64,000 nucleotides of DNA from JAVJSD01 sp040219575 (GCA_040219575.1 JAVJSD010000097.1:103535-167534), one strand, 5' to 3'. Shown: positions 1 through 9,106, numbered from the stretch's first letter. Numbers and translations: made by a program. Notes: generated from the sequence alone by a model not told the origin.

Positions 1-1918
1 GGGCGGCAGCGGCGGAATCGCGGACGCCTGCAACCTTGTCCTTCAGCGCTTCGATCAGGCCGGGAACGGCATCTTTCGCCGCAGGACCAAGTTGACCCAA
101 GGCGCGAGAGGCACGTAAGCAGACGCCAGCGTCGCTGTCCTTCAAGGCATCGCTGAGGGCGGGAACGGCGTCTTTGGCCGCAGGACCGATTCGGCCCAAG
201 GCGGAAGCGGCGATTGAGCGGACGCTGACCTCGGGGTCCTTCAAGGCTTCGATCAGGACGGGCACGGCATCCTTGGACTCAGGACCGACTCGGCCCAAGG
301 CAGAAGCGGCCGTTGAGCGGACATCCGCATCCTTATCCTTCAAGGCTTCGATCAGAACGGGCACGGCCTCTTTGGACTCAGGACGGATTCTGATCAAGGC
401 GGAAGCGGCCGTTGAGCGGATGCTGACCTCAGGGGCCTGCAAGGCTTCGATCAGGGCGGGCACGGCCGCAGGACCGATTCCGACCAAGGCAGTCGCGGCG
501 GAATTGCGGACCTTGGAGTCCTCGTCCTTGACGACTTCGATCAGGGTGGGCACGGCCGCAGGACCGATTCGGGCAAAGATGGAAGCGCCAAGAGAACGGA
601 CGTGGACCTTGGGGGCCTTCAAGGCTTCGATCAGGCCGGGCATGGCCGCAGGACCGATTCTCACCAAAGCGGTCGTGGCACGAACGTCGGCGCCATAATC
701 CTGGTGATTCAAGGCTTCGACCAGGGCGGGCACAGCCGCAGGACCGATTTCCCCCAAGGCGCCGGCGGCATTGATGCCGAGCGCGGAGTCCCTGTCCTTC
801 AGGGCTTCGATCAGCGCGGGCACCGCGTCCTTCGCCGCAGGTCCGATTCCTTTCAAGGCGGTTACGGCATGGTAGCGGACATTCTGGTCATTGCTCTTCA
901 AGGCTTCGATCAGGACGGGCGCCGCCTCTTTGGACGCAGGTTCAACCTTGAACAAGGCGGTCGCGACTCGGATGCGGACGTGAGGCTCCATGTCCTTTAA
1001 GGCTTCGAGCAGCGCGGGCGCCGCGTCCTTGGCCTCAGGACCGATTCCGCCCAAGGCATAAGCGGCGCTTGAGCGGACATCAGCATCCTTGTCCTTCAAG
1101 GCTTCCAGTAGCACGGGCGCCGCGTCCTTGGCCGCAGGACCAATTCCACCCAGTGCATGGGCGGCAATTGAGCGGACATCAGCATCCTTGTCGTTCAAGG
1201 CTTCGATCAGGACAGGCACCACATCTTTCGACGCGGGGTCGGCTTTGAACAAGGCCGTCGCGGCGCCGATGCGGAGAAGAGAGTCTTTGTCCTTCAATGC
1301 TTCGAGCAGGGCGGGCACCGCCGCAGGACCGATTCCACCCAAGGCCGACACGGCACTTGAGCGGGTGTCAGAACTCCATTCCTTCAAAGCTTCGATCAGG
1401 ACGGGCACGGCATCTTTGGCGGCAGGACCGATTTCGCCCAAGGCACGAGCGGCAAATGAGCGACCGCCGTTATTGTTCTCCAAGAATTCGATCAGGGCGG
1501 GAACTGCCTCTTTGGCCGCAGGACCGATTTTGCCCAAGGCCGACGCGGCGCCGACCCTGACACTATAGTTGTTGTCGCTCAAGGCTTCGATCAGGGCGGG
1601 AACGGCCTCTTTGGCGGCTGGACCGATGTGGCCCAAGGCCGAGACGGCATTGATCCTGGCGCTAGGATCCTTCAAGGCTTCGATCAAGGCGGGTACGGCA
1701 TCTTTAGCCGCAGGACCAATTTGGCCCAAAGCGTAAGAGGCGCTGATCCTGGACTTAGGGTCCTGCAAGGCGTCGATCAATTCGGTCACACGGTTGGTGA
1801 CCGCAGGGTCGCTGGCGTCCTCGTTCTTCTCCGTTTCCTGTGCGTTGCTGGTTGTAGTCGGCGAGACAATCAGCAGTACATAGAGAAAAGCCAGGGGAAG
1901 GATGGTGCGGTTCAACAT
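1..1918 (-). CDS. Secreted HEAT-repeat protein (3' end beyond window)
   Basis: The ATG at 1918-1916 follows a purine-rich AAGGAAGAAG site and opens a frame that runs off the left edge after 639 codons, so the C-terminus is missing. Residues 1-27 form a signal peptide ending near SNAQ. The rest is about 18 complete HEAT-like units plus a partial one. Each reads roughly VPALIEALKD-x(5)-VR-x(2)-AA-x-ALG-x-IGPAAKDA. Most units are 33 residues; five are 30 residues and lack the K-(D/E)-A tripeptide. HEAT solenoids bind protein partners; no catalytic domain is visible. It should be periplasmic or surface-exposed. The partner is unknown. Confidence 0.85.
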   Translation of the reverse strand, partial: MLNRTILPLAFLYVLLIVSPTTTSNAQETEKNEDASDPAVTNRVTELIDALQDPKSRISASYALGQIGPAAKDAVPALIEALKDPSARINAVSALGHIGPAAKEAVPALIEALSDNNYSVRVGAASALGKIGPAAKEAVPALIEFLENNNGGRSFAARALGEIGPAAKDAVPVLIEALKEWSSDTRSSAVSALGGIGPAAVPALLEALKDKDSLLRIGAATALFKADPASKDVVPVLIEALNDKDADVRSIAAHALGGIGPAAKDAAPVLLEALKDKDADVRSSAAYALGGIGPEAKDAAPALLEALKDMEPHVRIRVATALFKVEPASKEAAPVLIEALKSNDQNVRYHAVTALKGIGPAAKDAVPALIEALKDRDSALGINAAGALGEIGPAAVPALVEALNHQDYGADVRATTALVRIGPAAMPGLIEALKAPKVHVRSLGASIFARIGPAAVPTLIEVVKDEDSKVRNSAATALVGIGPAAVPALIEALQAPEVSIRSTAASALIRIRPESKEAVPVLIEALKDKDADVRSTAASALGRVGPESKDAVPVLIEALKDPEVSVRSIAASALGRIGPAAKDAVPALSDALKDSDAGVCLRASRALGQLGPAAKDAVPGLIEALKDKVAGVRDSAAAA

Positions 1919-1984
1919 GGATTCTTCTTCCTTCCATACGGTTCAGCAGTGTCTTCGCGTACCGAAAACACCAAGATCGCGCCC

Positions 1985-2031
1985 TGTGGTTAGTGTAATG
2001 TTGTTTCTGTAAGAACAAGATCAAATTTTTT
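1985..2031 (-). promoter_or_regulatory. AT-rich candidate promoter region of the HEAT-repeat gene
   Basis: This short AT-rich patch lies in otherwise GC-rich sequence 70-110 bases upstream of the HEAT gene start. Read on the minus strand it holds TTGATC and TTGTTC boxes followed by ACATTA. It also holds an imperfect palindrome, TTGTT...AACAA. No box matches the consensus well, so this is a location guess only. Confidence 0.3.
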
Positions 2032-2103
2032 CCGGCGTTACGGAGGCGAACGCCAGGCGGGTCGACACCAAACGGGGCCAGCTATGCTCTGGCGCGGTAT
2101 CGG

Positions 2104-5100
2104 CTAGAACGGCAACAGTCGCGAGGGGAGCAGGTTGCGGAAGCGTTGGAACATGGTGGGCTGCTGGGCGGTGCGCTCGGTGGGTTTGTCTTCGGGGGCG
2201 CCGGGCCCTGAACCCGAGGGCGAATCGGCCGTCGGGCGGCTCTTGAGCGTGGCGGTGGCCGGCATGCTGGGCGCGGGGCGGGAGACGTGCCGCATCAGGT
2301 AGCGGGGCCAGTAGCTTTCCAGGAACTTGCGGCAGTCGTTCAGCCGTCCTTTGCCGAGTTGCAGGTCGGCCAGGGCGACGCTCTTGAGCAGTTCGTCGCG
2401 CTCGTTGTCGTAGAACCACAGATCGAACACCTGCACGTCGTCGATCCAGACTTCGCCCGGCCCCATCAGATCGAACCCGACGCGGAGGTCGGTCAGTCCC
2501 TCGATGGGCAAGTCGTCGATGTGGAACAGGTAGTCGGCCCAGTGATCGCCAAGCCGCGGCGCGCCGCTTCCCGCGCCGACATGCGCGTACTTGTAGTACA
2601 CCTTTCCGTCCAGCCGCCCCTCGATGGCGAGGCGCAACGGCGGTTGGCGGTCGGCGTCGGCCGTCTTCAGCCAGACCCAGACGGAGATCCGCCCCGTCTT
2701 GGGCGGCTCGAACGGAGCGCTGCGGGCCCAGGCGACGCCGCCGGTGCTCTTCAGATGCAGCGACTGCTGCCCCTTGTGATGCTGCTTCCCATCGGCGCCG
2801 GCCTCGACGCCCACGTCCCGCGCGAACAACCAGCCGGGCACCAGGTCGCGATCGGGGGGCAGTTCGAAGTCGGCGTTGCGAGGAACCTTGAGCGGATTCC
2901 GCGAACGCAGCGCGCCGGCACGCGCACGCACGTCCTCCAGCCGCCGCGCGAGCGACTCGGCGATGCGCTTTCCATCGACGAGTTCGACCTGCCAATCGAC
3001 GACTTCCACCGCGTCCGACGTGACCAGCGCCCCCACGAGATCGTACGGCTCCATCACGATCGACCAGCGCCACTGGTCGACCGTTCGCGTGGGCGCCGCT
3101 TGTTCGCGTCCGCCGAGTTGCTCCAGCAGTGCGTCCGGCGGCGATTTCACTTGCAGCCGCACGATCAACTTCCAGGGCGAGTCGTTGACGGCGTAAACGT
3201 ACGTACGACCGCCGCGCGACAGGCTGCGGACGACGACCGGCCCGTCGGCCGAGGCGACGGTTTTCGGCGTTGCGGTCGTGAACGACTGCGCGGGCAAGCG
3301 GCGGTACACGTCGAACAACGGCTGCAGGGCGTCGTCCTGCCCCAGCCCCAGCATCCAACCCCCGTCGAACAGCGAGGTCGCGTCGAGCTGCGCCACCGCC
3401 GCGGCGAAGCGAGCGCGATTGGCGGCGCCTTCCGGCACGGCGTGCGTCACTTGATAGAGGTGCGTGTTCTCGGCTCCAAACGGGCTGACGGTCTCGAACG
3501 ACGTCAAGCGGCCCATCAACGGGCGATGATAGAACACGCTCCCCGTCTCCGCCGATTGGAAGCTGCGATTGAGTTGCTCCCGCCAGGCGAGTTCCCGGTC
3601 GTTCACCTCGGCCGCGGCGTCCAGCAGCGGCCCGACTTCGCGCGGACGCAGCAGGACCAGTCCGGGCTTGTCGTGATAGAGCGCCGGCAGCAGTCCCGCC
3701 GACAGCAGCGCGTCGGACAGCGAACCGCGCGGCGGCAGCGCCGGGCGCAGATGCCGCGCCGCCTCGCCTTCATTGAGTGTGTCGGTGGCGGCCAGGTACA
3801 GCTTCGCCTCGCGGCGTTGCCGCCCGATCCGCTCCTGCATCCGCACATGCAGTTTGGTCAATTGCTCCGCCCGCCACTGCAGCCACAGCATGCGTCCCTC
3901 CGTCAGGAAGAAACGGCGTCGGGCTTCGCCCTCCGCGTCGAGTCCCGGCGGCGCAAGGCCCGTGTCGCGCGAGAAGCGCGCCACCGTCCGCGCGTCGAGC
4001 CCCCACAGGTCGCCGGGCAATTGGGCGTAGGTTTGCGGCCCCATGCCGAGCGCGATTCCGCCGAACGAACGGTGATGCCCGTAGCGCTCGATAATCTCGT
4101 CGATCACCTCCAGCATCGCCTCCTGCACGCGCTCGTCGAGCGGATTGTAGTACGGCGCCATGCCGCGTTTGGTTCCATTGGCCGCGGTGTAGGGAACGCC
4201 GGCGAAGTTCACCAGCTGCACGCCCTCGGCCGAGTCCGGCTGTTCGCGCAAGAGCCGTTCCAGCTTCGGCAAGGGACCGGCGAACTGGACGGCGGGAATC
4301 AGCACCAGTCCTTCGCGATCGAACAAGCGAAACAGCATCTCGGCGACGTCCTTGCGCATCGGATCCTGCGCCGTGCCGAAGTACACGCCGGTGTCGTACT
4401 TGGGAGTCGGCTGCAGCAGGCGGCTGGGATAGATGGCGCTTCCCTCGCAGGCGATGCTGATGGCGGCGGCGTTGTATCCGACGTAGTTCAGGTACTCGGT
4501 CAGTCGCTCGGCGCCGCGGTAGTACGTGGCCCAATCGTCGAGCCCCCGCCCGGTCGCCTCGTCCACCGCCTCGTCCGACGAGAAGTTCTCTGGAAACAGC
4601 GGCTTGTCGTAATAGGCCGCCAGCAGCCGCGGGTCGGCGATGCTCGTATCGATCGCGCTTGACGGCAAGCGGTCTGGTCCCGCTAACAGGCGAATCGTTC
4701 CGAACAGCGCCGGACGGTCGGTTCGCTTGTTGACCAGCAACAGCAAGGGCGAGGCGGTCCGCGGCCAGAACACGAGCCGATGCACGCCGACTCCGTCGCG
4801 CATTTCGAATTGGACGTCGGCCTGGTGAATCCCCGAGTCGAGCCCGATCGGCATCACCTTGCCCGAGGCGTCGGGCTCGACGATGCTGACGCCCATGGTT
4901 TGCTCCATGTCGCGCGGCACCTCGATTTCGACGATGTGCGGTTTCCCGACTCCGGCGGCCGGCAGCGGGAACGCCTGCCAGTTGTCGACCGCCAACTCCA
5001 ACCACGTGCGGCCGGCGTGCATTCGCTTGCCCGCGGCGCGGTTGCCGAAGGCGCCGTGGCCGAAACCCGGAATCAGTTTGAATTGCGGCAGTTGCTTCCA

Positions 5101-6045
5101 GCGTTCCCAGCGGGAGGGATTGGCGGGATCGAGCTCCAGTTGCTCCCGCCACTCCACCGCGTCGCGTGGCGGCGGACGCTCCGCGATGCACACCAGCTGC
5201 ACCTTCCGCTGCAGCAACGGCCGGGTGCGCACGAACGGCGCCGGCAGGTGCCAGGGGACGATGCTGATCAGCAGATCGTACACGCCCTCTTTCTCCGGCA
5301 GTTCGACCGTCACCGGCGCGGCGACGGGCAGCGCACCCGCCTCGTCGGCGCGAATCGGATGCTCCTGTTTCCAGACTTCGCGATCGCTGCGCCCCTCGAG
5401 CAGCCGCAGTTCCAGATTCACCGTCGCGTTGGGCTGCACGCTGTACAAGTGCGGAGTTACTTCCACCTCGAACCGCTCGCCGGGAGCGAAGACCATCCGA
5501 TCGCGTTTGAAGTCGACGCGCATGCGATCGCCTGGGGATCGCCGCACCGAGAGACGGTTGCCGAGGGAATCGAGCACGGCGCCCGAAGAATTTGCGATCA
5601 GGCGGCCGAGGTCGACGTCCAACCGCCGCGCGAGTTCCGGTTCCCCGGCCGGGTGGAGCGACACGACGAGTCGGGCGTCGGCGGGGCCGCGAACCAGCAC
5701 ATCGACGCCGTCGTAGGTTCGACCGCTGCGCGACCGCACGCGGACCTGGCCGTCCTCCAGAAAGATCGATCCGGGCTCGTCGGCCTCCAGGCCGAGCGCC
5801 GTGGGCGAGGACAATCCACCACCTTCAACCGCGATCGATCCCTCCCAGCGCCGCGCTTGTCCGCCGCCCCAGGAGATCCGCAGCTCGAGATCCATCTCTT
5901 CGGCGAAACTCACGGTCGCCGTGAGCGCCCCGAGCAACGCGCATAGCGCGAGCGCAGCCGGTTGAACACGGCTCTTCGAGCGACGACTTGGCAAGATGGC
6001 GGTTGCCGTCGCGGGCGATAGCGTCGGACGTCCGTGTCCGATCAT
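2104..6045 (-). CDS. Very large secreted glycoside-hydrolase-like protein (1313 aa)
   Basis: The N-terminus has a long basic stretch, a hydrophobic core at residues 31-47 and a cleavage site near SFAEE, so it should be exported. Residues 50-270 look like beta-rich accessory domains. Residues about 490-830 contain (beta/alpha)-barrel-like segments, such as YLNYVGYNAAAIS and LVLIPAVQFAG, that resemble the family-10-like hydrolases common in planctomycetes. Residues about 1055-1235 resemble a carbohydrate-binding jelly roll (GWLFARDVG, GRISVWVWLKTAD, GEVWIDDVQVFD). The likely role is polysaccharide processing in the periplasm or at the surface. The catalytic acids cannot be assigned by eye. The only visible start is the ATG at 6045, which gives an unusually long n-region. 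Confidence 0.6.
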   Translation of the reverse strand: MIGHGRPTLSPATATAILPSRRSKSRVQPAALALCALLGALTATVSFAEEMDLELRISWGGGQARRWEGSIAVEGGGLSSPTALGLEADEPGSIFLEDGQVRVRSRSGRTYDGVDVLVRGPADARLVVSLHPAGEPELARRLDVDLGRLIANSSGAVLDSLGNRLSVRRSPGDRMRVDFKRDRMVFAPGERFEVEVTPHLYSVQPNATVNLELRLLEGRSDREVWKQEHPIRADEAGALPVAAPVTVELPEKEGVYDLLISIVPWHLPAPFVRTRPLLQRKVQLVCIAERPPPRDAVEWREQLELDPANPSRWERWKQLPQFKLIPGFGHGAFGNRAAGKRMHAGRTWLELAVDNWQAFPLPAAGVGKPHIVEIEVPRDMEQTMGVSIVEPDASGKVMPIGLDSGIHQADVQFEMRDGVGVHRLVFWPRTASPLLLLVNKRTDRPALFGTIRLLAGPDRLPSSAIDTSIADPRLLAAYYDKPLFPENFSSDEAVDEATGRGLDDWATYYRGAERLTEYLNYVGYNAAAISIACEGSAIYPSRLLQPTPKYDTGVYFGTAQDPMRKDVAEMLFRLFDREGLVLIPAVQFAGPLPKLERLLREQPDSAEGVQLVNFAGVPYTAANGTKRGMAPYYNPLDERVQEAMLEVIDEIIERYGHHRSFGGIALGMGPQTYAQLPGDLWGLDARTVARFSRDTGLAPPGLDAEGEARRRFFLTEGRMLWLQWRAEQLTKLHVRMQERIGRQRREAKLYLAATDTLNEGEAARHLRPALPPRGSLSDALLSAGLLPALYHDKPGLVLLRPREVGPLLDAAAEVNDRELAWREQLNRSFQSAETGSVFYHRPLMGRLTSFETVSPFGAENTHLYQVTHAVPEGAANRARFAAAVAQLDATSLFDGGWMLGLGQDDALQPLFDVYRRLPAQSFTTATPKTVASADGPVVVRSLSRGGRTYVYAVNDSPWKLIVRLQVKSPPDALLEQLGGREQAAPTRTVDQWRWSIVMEPYDLVGALVTSDAVEVVDWQVELVDGKRIAESLARRLEDVRARAGALRSRNPLKVPRNADFELPPDRDLVPGWLFARDVGVEAGADGKQHHKGQQSLHLKSTGGVAWARSAPFEPPKTGRISVWVWLKTADADRQPPLRLAIEGRLDGKVYYKYAHVGAGSGAPRLGDHWADYLFHIDDLPIEGLTDLRVGFDLMGPGEVWIDDVQVFDLWFYDNERDELLKSVALADLQLGKGRLNDCRKFLESYWPRYLMRHVSRPAPSMPATATLKSRPTADSPSGSGPGAPEDKPTERTAQQPTMFQRFRNLLPSRLLPF

Positions 6046-6378
6046 AGGGGGCCCAGCGGAATTGGTGGCGTTGCCAACCCACGATACTGACGGAGGATTC
6101 CATCCTCATATCGGGGCGGGGATTATAGACATCAGCGGCTGCCGGAAGCCACCCCGGAATCGCCGTCGGCGGGCGGGTTTCTAATCTGCCGGATTTGCCT
6201 AATCCACCAGCACGCGGACTATCGTTTGGAGGTGCGCAGCACCATTTGGCGAAGCGCAGCGTGGGGGATTCGCCGGTCGCCGCCGCGGGGCGCTGGCGTA
6301 AGGCCAGCGGCTCAGGGTATGAGAAATTGAGTACAATGGCGCTCCCTGCCCCGCCCATCTCCCCTTTGGAGAGCCTCC
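6046..6378. other. Divergent intergenic region with a hairpin
   Basis: This is 333 bases between two divergently read exported-protein genes. It holds a small hairpin, CGCTGGC/GCCAGCG, at 6291-6309 with a 5-base loop, and a possible -10 box TACAAT at 6332-6337 for the plus-strand gene. No good -35 box is seen. A GGAGAG ribosome site at 6368-6373 supports the start at 6379. No gene is evident. Confidence 0.45.
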
Positions 6379-7773
6379 ATGATTTTCGCGCGAATAATCT
6401 CGTCGGTCGCAATCGTGCTAGCGCTGCTAGCGTGTGGTCTTCATGGCGCGGCCGCCGCCGAGAAGCAAACTGACGACGGCCCCCCGGGCTGGACATGCCA
6501 CGCGCCGCGCGACGAGATTCGCCCCACGTTTCAGTATCTGGCCCAGGGAGGACCGCACAAGGCCGGCAGTTTCGTCCTCGAGGCCGACGGCCGCGAAGGT
6601 CTGTTCGGTTGGTGGCAGACGTCGATCCCGGTCGAGGGCGGGCGGTGGTATCGCTTCGACGCCTTGCGGAAGACGACAGGCATCGACCATCCGCGTCGCA
6701 CCGCCGTCGTGCGGATCCTGTGGTGCGACGACAAGGGACAGAAGGTGCTCCGCGACGATCCGACGTTCGCCTCGTATCGCCCCGGCGAACGTCCACGCTC
6801 GGAACCCGAATTCCCCGCCCAGCAGCAAGCGGAACAGCAAGTCGCCGAGAACGGTTGGGCGACCGTCGCCGGCGTCTACCACGCGCCGACCGACGCCACC
6901 CAAGCGGTGATCGAACTCTCCTATCGCTGGGAGCCCGACGGCCGCGTCGAGTGGAGCGACGTGCGGCTCGCGACGACCGAGCCCCCCAAACCCCGCGTCG
7001 CCCGACTGGCGACGGTTCACTATCGCCCGCGCGAAGGCACGCTGCCGCGCGAAAAGTGCGAGCAATTCGCCCCCTTCATCCAGCAAGCCGCCGAGAAGGA
7101 CGCCGACCTGGTCGTGCTGCCCGAAACGCTCACCTACTACGGCAGCGGCCGCGCGTACGCCGACTGCGCCGAACCGATCCCCGGTCCCTCCACGCGGTAC
7201 TTCGGCCGGCTCGCCAAGCAGCACGATCTGTACATCGTGGCCGGTTTGCTCGAGCGCGACCGTCACCTGATTTACAACGTGGCCGTATTGATCGGGCCCG
7301 ACGGCGAAGTGGTCGGCAAGTACCGCAAGGTGACGTTGCCGCGCGGCGAGATTGAAGGGGGCGTCACTCCGGGCAAGGACTATCCCGTGTTCGACACGCG
7401 GTTCGGCAAGGTCGGCATGATGGTCTGCTACGACGGCTTCTATCCCGAGGTGGCCCGCCAACTGGCCAACAACGGCGCCGAGGTGATCGCCTGGCCCGTG
7501 TGGGGCTGCAATCCGCTATTGGGCGAGGCCCGGGCCTGCGAGAACCACGCCGTCGTGATCAGCAGCACCTACACCGACGTCTCCAGCAACTGGATCATCT
7601 CGGCGGTCTACGGCCGCGACGGCAAGCCGCTGGCCCAGGCCAAGGAGTGGGGGAGTGTGGCGGTGGCGGAGGTGGATCTCGGCACGCCGCTCTACTGGCA
7701 CAGCCTGGGCGACTTTCGGGCCCAGATTCCGGCCCATCGCCCCGTCACGCCGGCCGAGGCGGTGCGGCCGTGA
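6379..7773 (+). CDS. Exported nitrilase-superfamily (carbon-nitrogen) hydrolase with N-terminal accessory domain
   Basis: The signal peptide is residues 1-27. Residues about 35-200 form a beta-rich domain (GWWQTSIPVEGGRWYRF, VIELSYRWEPDGRVEWSDV) like carbohydrate-binding folds. Residues 205-460 are a nitrilase-superfamily catalytic domain with the full triad: Glu249 in LPETLTYYG, Lys317 in KYRKVTLP and Cys350 in MMVCYDGFYPE. Such enzymes hydrolyse amide or nitrile C-N bonds. The substrate here is unknown and should be outside the cytoplasm. The stop overlaps the next gene's start by four bases (GTGA), so the two are translationally coupled. Export of this family joined to an accessory domain is uncommon outside planctomycetes, as far as I know. 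Confidence 0.85.
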   Translation: MIFARIISSVAIVLALLACGLHGAAAAEKQTDDGPPGWTCHAPRDEIRPTFQYLAQGGPHKAGSFVLEADGREGLFGWWQTSIPVEGGRWYRFDALRKTTGIDHPRRTAVVRILWCDDKGQKVLRDDPTFASYRPGERPRSEPEFPAQQQAEQQVAENGWATVAGVYHAPTDATQAVIELSYRWEPDGRVEWSDVRLATTEPPKPRVARLATVHYRPREGTLPREKCEQFAPFIQQAAEKDADLVVLPETLTYYGSGRAYADCAEPIPGPSTRYFGRLAKQHDLYIVAGLLERDRHLIYNVAVLIGPDGEVVGKYRKVTLPRGEIEGGVTPGKDYPVFDTRFGKVGMMVCYDGFYPEVARQLANNGAEVIAWPVWGCNPLLGEARACENHAVVISSTYTDVSSNWIISAVYGRDGKPLAQAKEWGSVAVAEVDLGTPLYWHSLGDFRAQIPAHRPVTPAEAVRP

Positions 7774-8168
7774 GCGATCACGTTTCGAACGACAACGGCT
7801 CCGACCGTGAAACCACCGTCGCCGAGCTTCGCGAGATGGTGCGGCAGTTCGTCGACGAGCGCGACTGGCGGCAGTTCCATTCGCCCAAGAACCTCAGCAT
7901 GGCGCTGACCATCGAGGCGGCCGAGTTGATGGAGCACTTCCAGTGGATCACGCCCGACGCCTCGCGTCGCGTGCCCGAAGACGCCGCCAAGCTGACCGCC
8001 GTCGGCGAGGAGTTGGCCGACATCCTCTGCTACACGCTCGCGATCGCCAACGAGCTGGAGCTCGATCTGGCCGCCGCCATGCGCGACAAGATGCAAAAAA
8101 ATCGTCTCAAATACCCCGCCGCGCAGTACCGCGGCCGCTATGGGCCGGAGGATCGGGGCGCAGGTTGA
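7770..8168 (+). CDS. MazG-like nucleotide pyrophosphohydrolase (dCTPase-type)
   Basis: The product is 132 aa and starts with GTG inside the stop of the preceding gene. The all-alpha NTP-PPase signature is complete: E49-A-A-E52 plus E55 in the first helix pair and E81-L-A-D84 in the second. The motifs FHSPKNLSMAL and KNRLKYP are typical of the DCTPP1/RS21-C6 branch, which hydrolyses (d)NTPs, often modified dCTP, to the monophosphate and pyrophosphate. It should be a cytoplasmic house-cleaning enzyme. The in-frame sequence upstream of 7770 is the out-of-frame 3' part of the hydrolase gene, so the GTG start is preferred. Confidence 0.88.
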   Translation: MSDHVSNDNGSDRETTVAELREMVRQFVDERDWRQFHSPKNLSMALTIEAAELMEHFQWITPDASRRVPEDAAKLTAVGEELADILCYTLAIANELELDLAAAMRDKMQKNRLKYPAAQYRGRYGPEDRGAG

Positions 8169-8210
8169 TGGACGGCGCAGGTTGATGGTCGTTGCAGGTT
8201 GATGGTCGGC
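8160..8210 (+). repeat. Three tandem 17-bp repeats at the end of the MazG-like gene
   Basis: Three consecutive copies of GCAGGTTGATGGNCGNN occupy 8160-8176, 8177-8193 and 8194-8210. The first copy contains the stop codon TGA (8166-8168) of the pyrophosphohydrolase gene. Confidence 0.85.
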
Positions 8211-8227
8211 GCGTGCGGGTGAAGGTT

Positions 8228-8251
8228 CGGAAGTCTGGCGACTTCCGCTAC
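8228..8251. repeat. Intergenic hairpin, GGAAGTC/GACTTCC family
   Basis: The sequence CGGAAGTC-TGGC-GACTTCCG followed by CTAC is a short perfect stem. It belongs to the same family as the copies at 9846-9882 and 45554-45713. It lies between the convergent MazG-like gene and the gene at 8280, where it may also end transcripts. Confidence 0.7.
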
Positions 8252-8279
8252 GGGCTTTCGGCTTTCCGATCTGCAGCCG

Positions 8280-9023
8280 TCACTTGATGGCGATGGTCTG
8301 CTGCAGCGGCCGCAGGATGTTGTCGATCACGTAGCGGTCGACCAGTTCGGTGCAGATGCCGGTCAACCGGTCCATGGCGGAGAGGTAGGTCTCGCCGGGA
8401 TCGAGGCTGCCGTAGCGTCGGGCGGTGAGGTACACGCTGAGCTGCTCTTCCGGGTATTCACCGGTCCGCACGTGGTAGGCGCTGGTGCGGGTTTCGATGC
8501 TCAGCCGGCACTGGATGCGGCAGTCGTCGTCGAGGGCGAACTGGATCGACGGCTCGTGGCAGATCATCGTCGCCCCCTCCATCTCCGCCAGCGATTCGAA
8601 GGCCGGCATCACCCCCAGCGCCTCGACCAACAGCTCGTTGTGGTTGCCGCGGTAGGTGTAGTCGAAACCGTACATCACGTTCAGCGACTCGCAGTCGAGC
8701 GGGCTGACCGACAGCGTGTAGGGAATCAGATCCAGGATCAGCCGATGCTGCTTGAGCGCTTCCTCGACCGAAGCGGGATTCACGTAGCCCGAGCAAATCC
8801 GCCGCCCCTCGACGGAAGCCCAGCGGTAGTTGCCGGCGTCCTTGTCCTCCTCGAGGACGAACTCCGAGCGATCGCGGGCGTAGAAATTACGCATGGTGGG
8901 GTATTGCTTCTGCACCTGCTCGAAGAAGTGCAAGACGGTGTCCCGGCTTTGCGGCAGCTCCATTTCGGTGTTGAGGTTCATGTTGACGTAGAAATCGTCA
9001 CTGAACTTGGCGATGCCAGTCAT
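8280..9023 (-). CDS. Conserved protein of unknown function (247 aa)
   Basis: I do not recognise this protein. The ATG at 9023 is preceded by AAGGAA at good spacing; longer in-frame extensions upstream have poor composition. The product is acidic, soluble and without signal peptide or membrane segments. It reads MTGIAKFSDDFYVNMNLNTE at the start and has mixed alpha/beta character with repeated hydrophobic strands (HRLILDLIPYTLSVSPLDCE, MYGFDYTYRGNHNELLVEAL). The style suggests a cytoplasmic planctomycete-specific protein. It converges on the MazG-like gene and diverges from ogt. Confidence 0.8.
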   Translation of the reverse strand: MTGIAKFSDDFYVNMNLNTEMELPQSRDTVLHFFEQVQKQYPTMRNFYARDRSEFVLEEDKDAGNYRWASVEGRRICSGYVNPASVEEALKQHRLILDLIPYTLSVSPLDCESLNVMYGFDYTYRGNHNELLVEALGVMPAFESLAEMEGATMICHEPSIQFALDDDCRIQCRLSIETRTSAYHVRTGEYPEEQLSVYLTARRYGSLDPGETYLSAMDRLTGICTELVDRYVIDNILRPLQQTIAIK

Positions 9024-9085
9024 GCCGGGTTCCTTTTTCTCGAGAAGCCGTCTATCAAAGTTCGGCCGCCGCGTGGGCTGGTCCC

Positions 9086-9106
9086 GCGGAGAACATCGTT
9101 CTCCGC
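9086..9106. promoter_or_regulatory. Perfect 9-bp hairpin between divergent genes
   Basis: GCGGAGAAC at 9086-9094 and GTTCTCCGC at 9098-9106 pair perfectly around an ATC loop. The site sits 63 bases upstream of the minus-strand gene start and upstream of ogt. It could be an operator for a dimeric regulator or a leader hairpin. Confidence 0.45.

Noticed and set aside
1..1800. Regular repeats that could suggest a CRISPR array or satellite DNA
   Set aside because: The period is 90-99 bp and the repeats translate as one continuous HEAT protein on the minus strand.
2287..4662. Long plus-strand frame opposite the large glycosidase-like gene
   Set aside because: Its composition is dominated by Arg, Gln, His and Val without any motif; the minus-strand protein is coherent.
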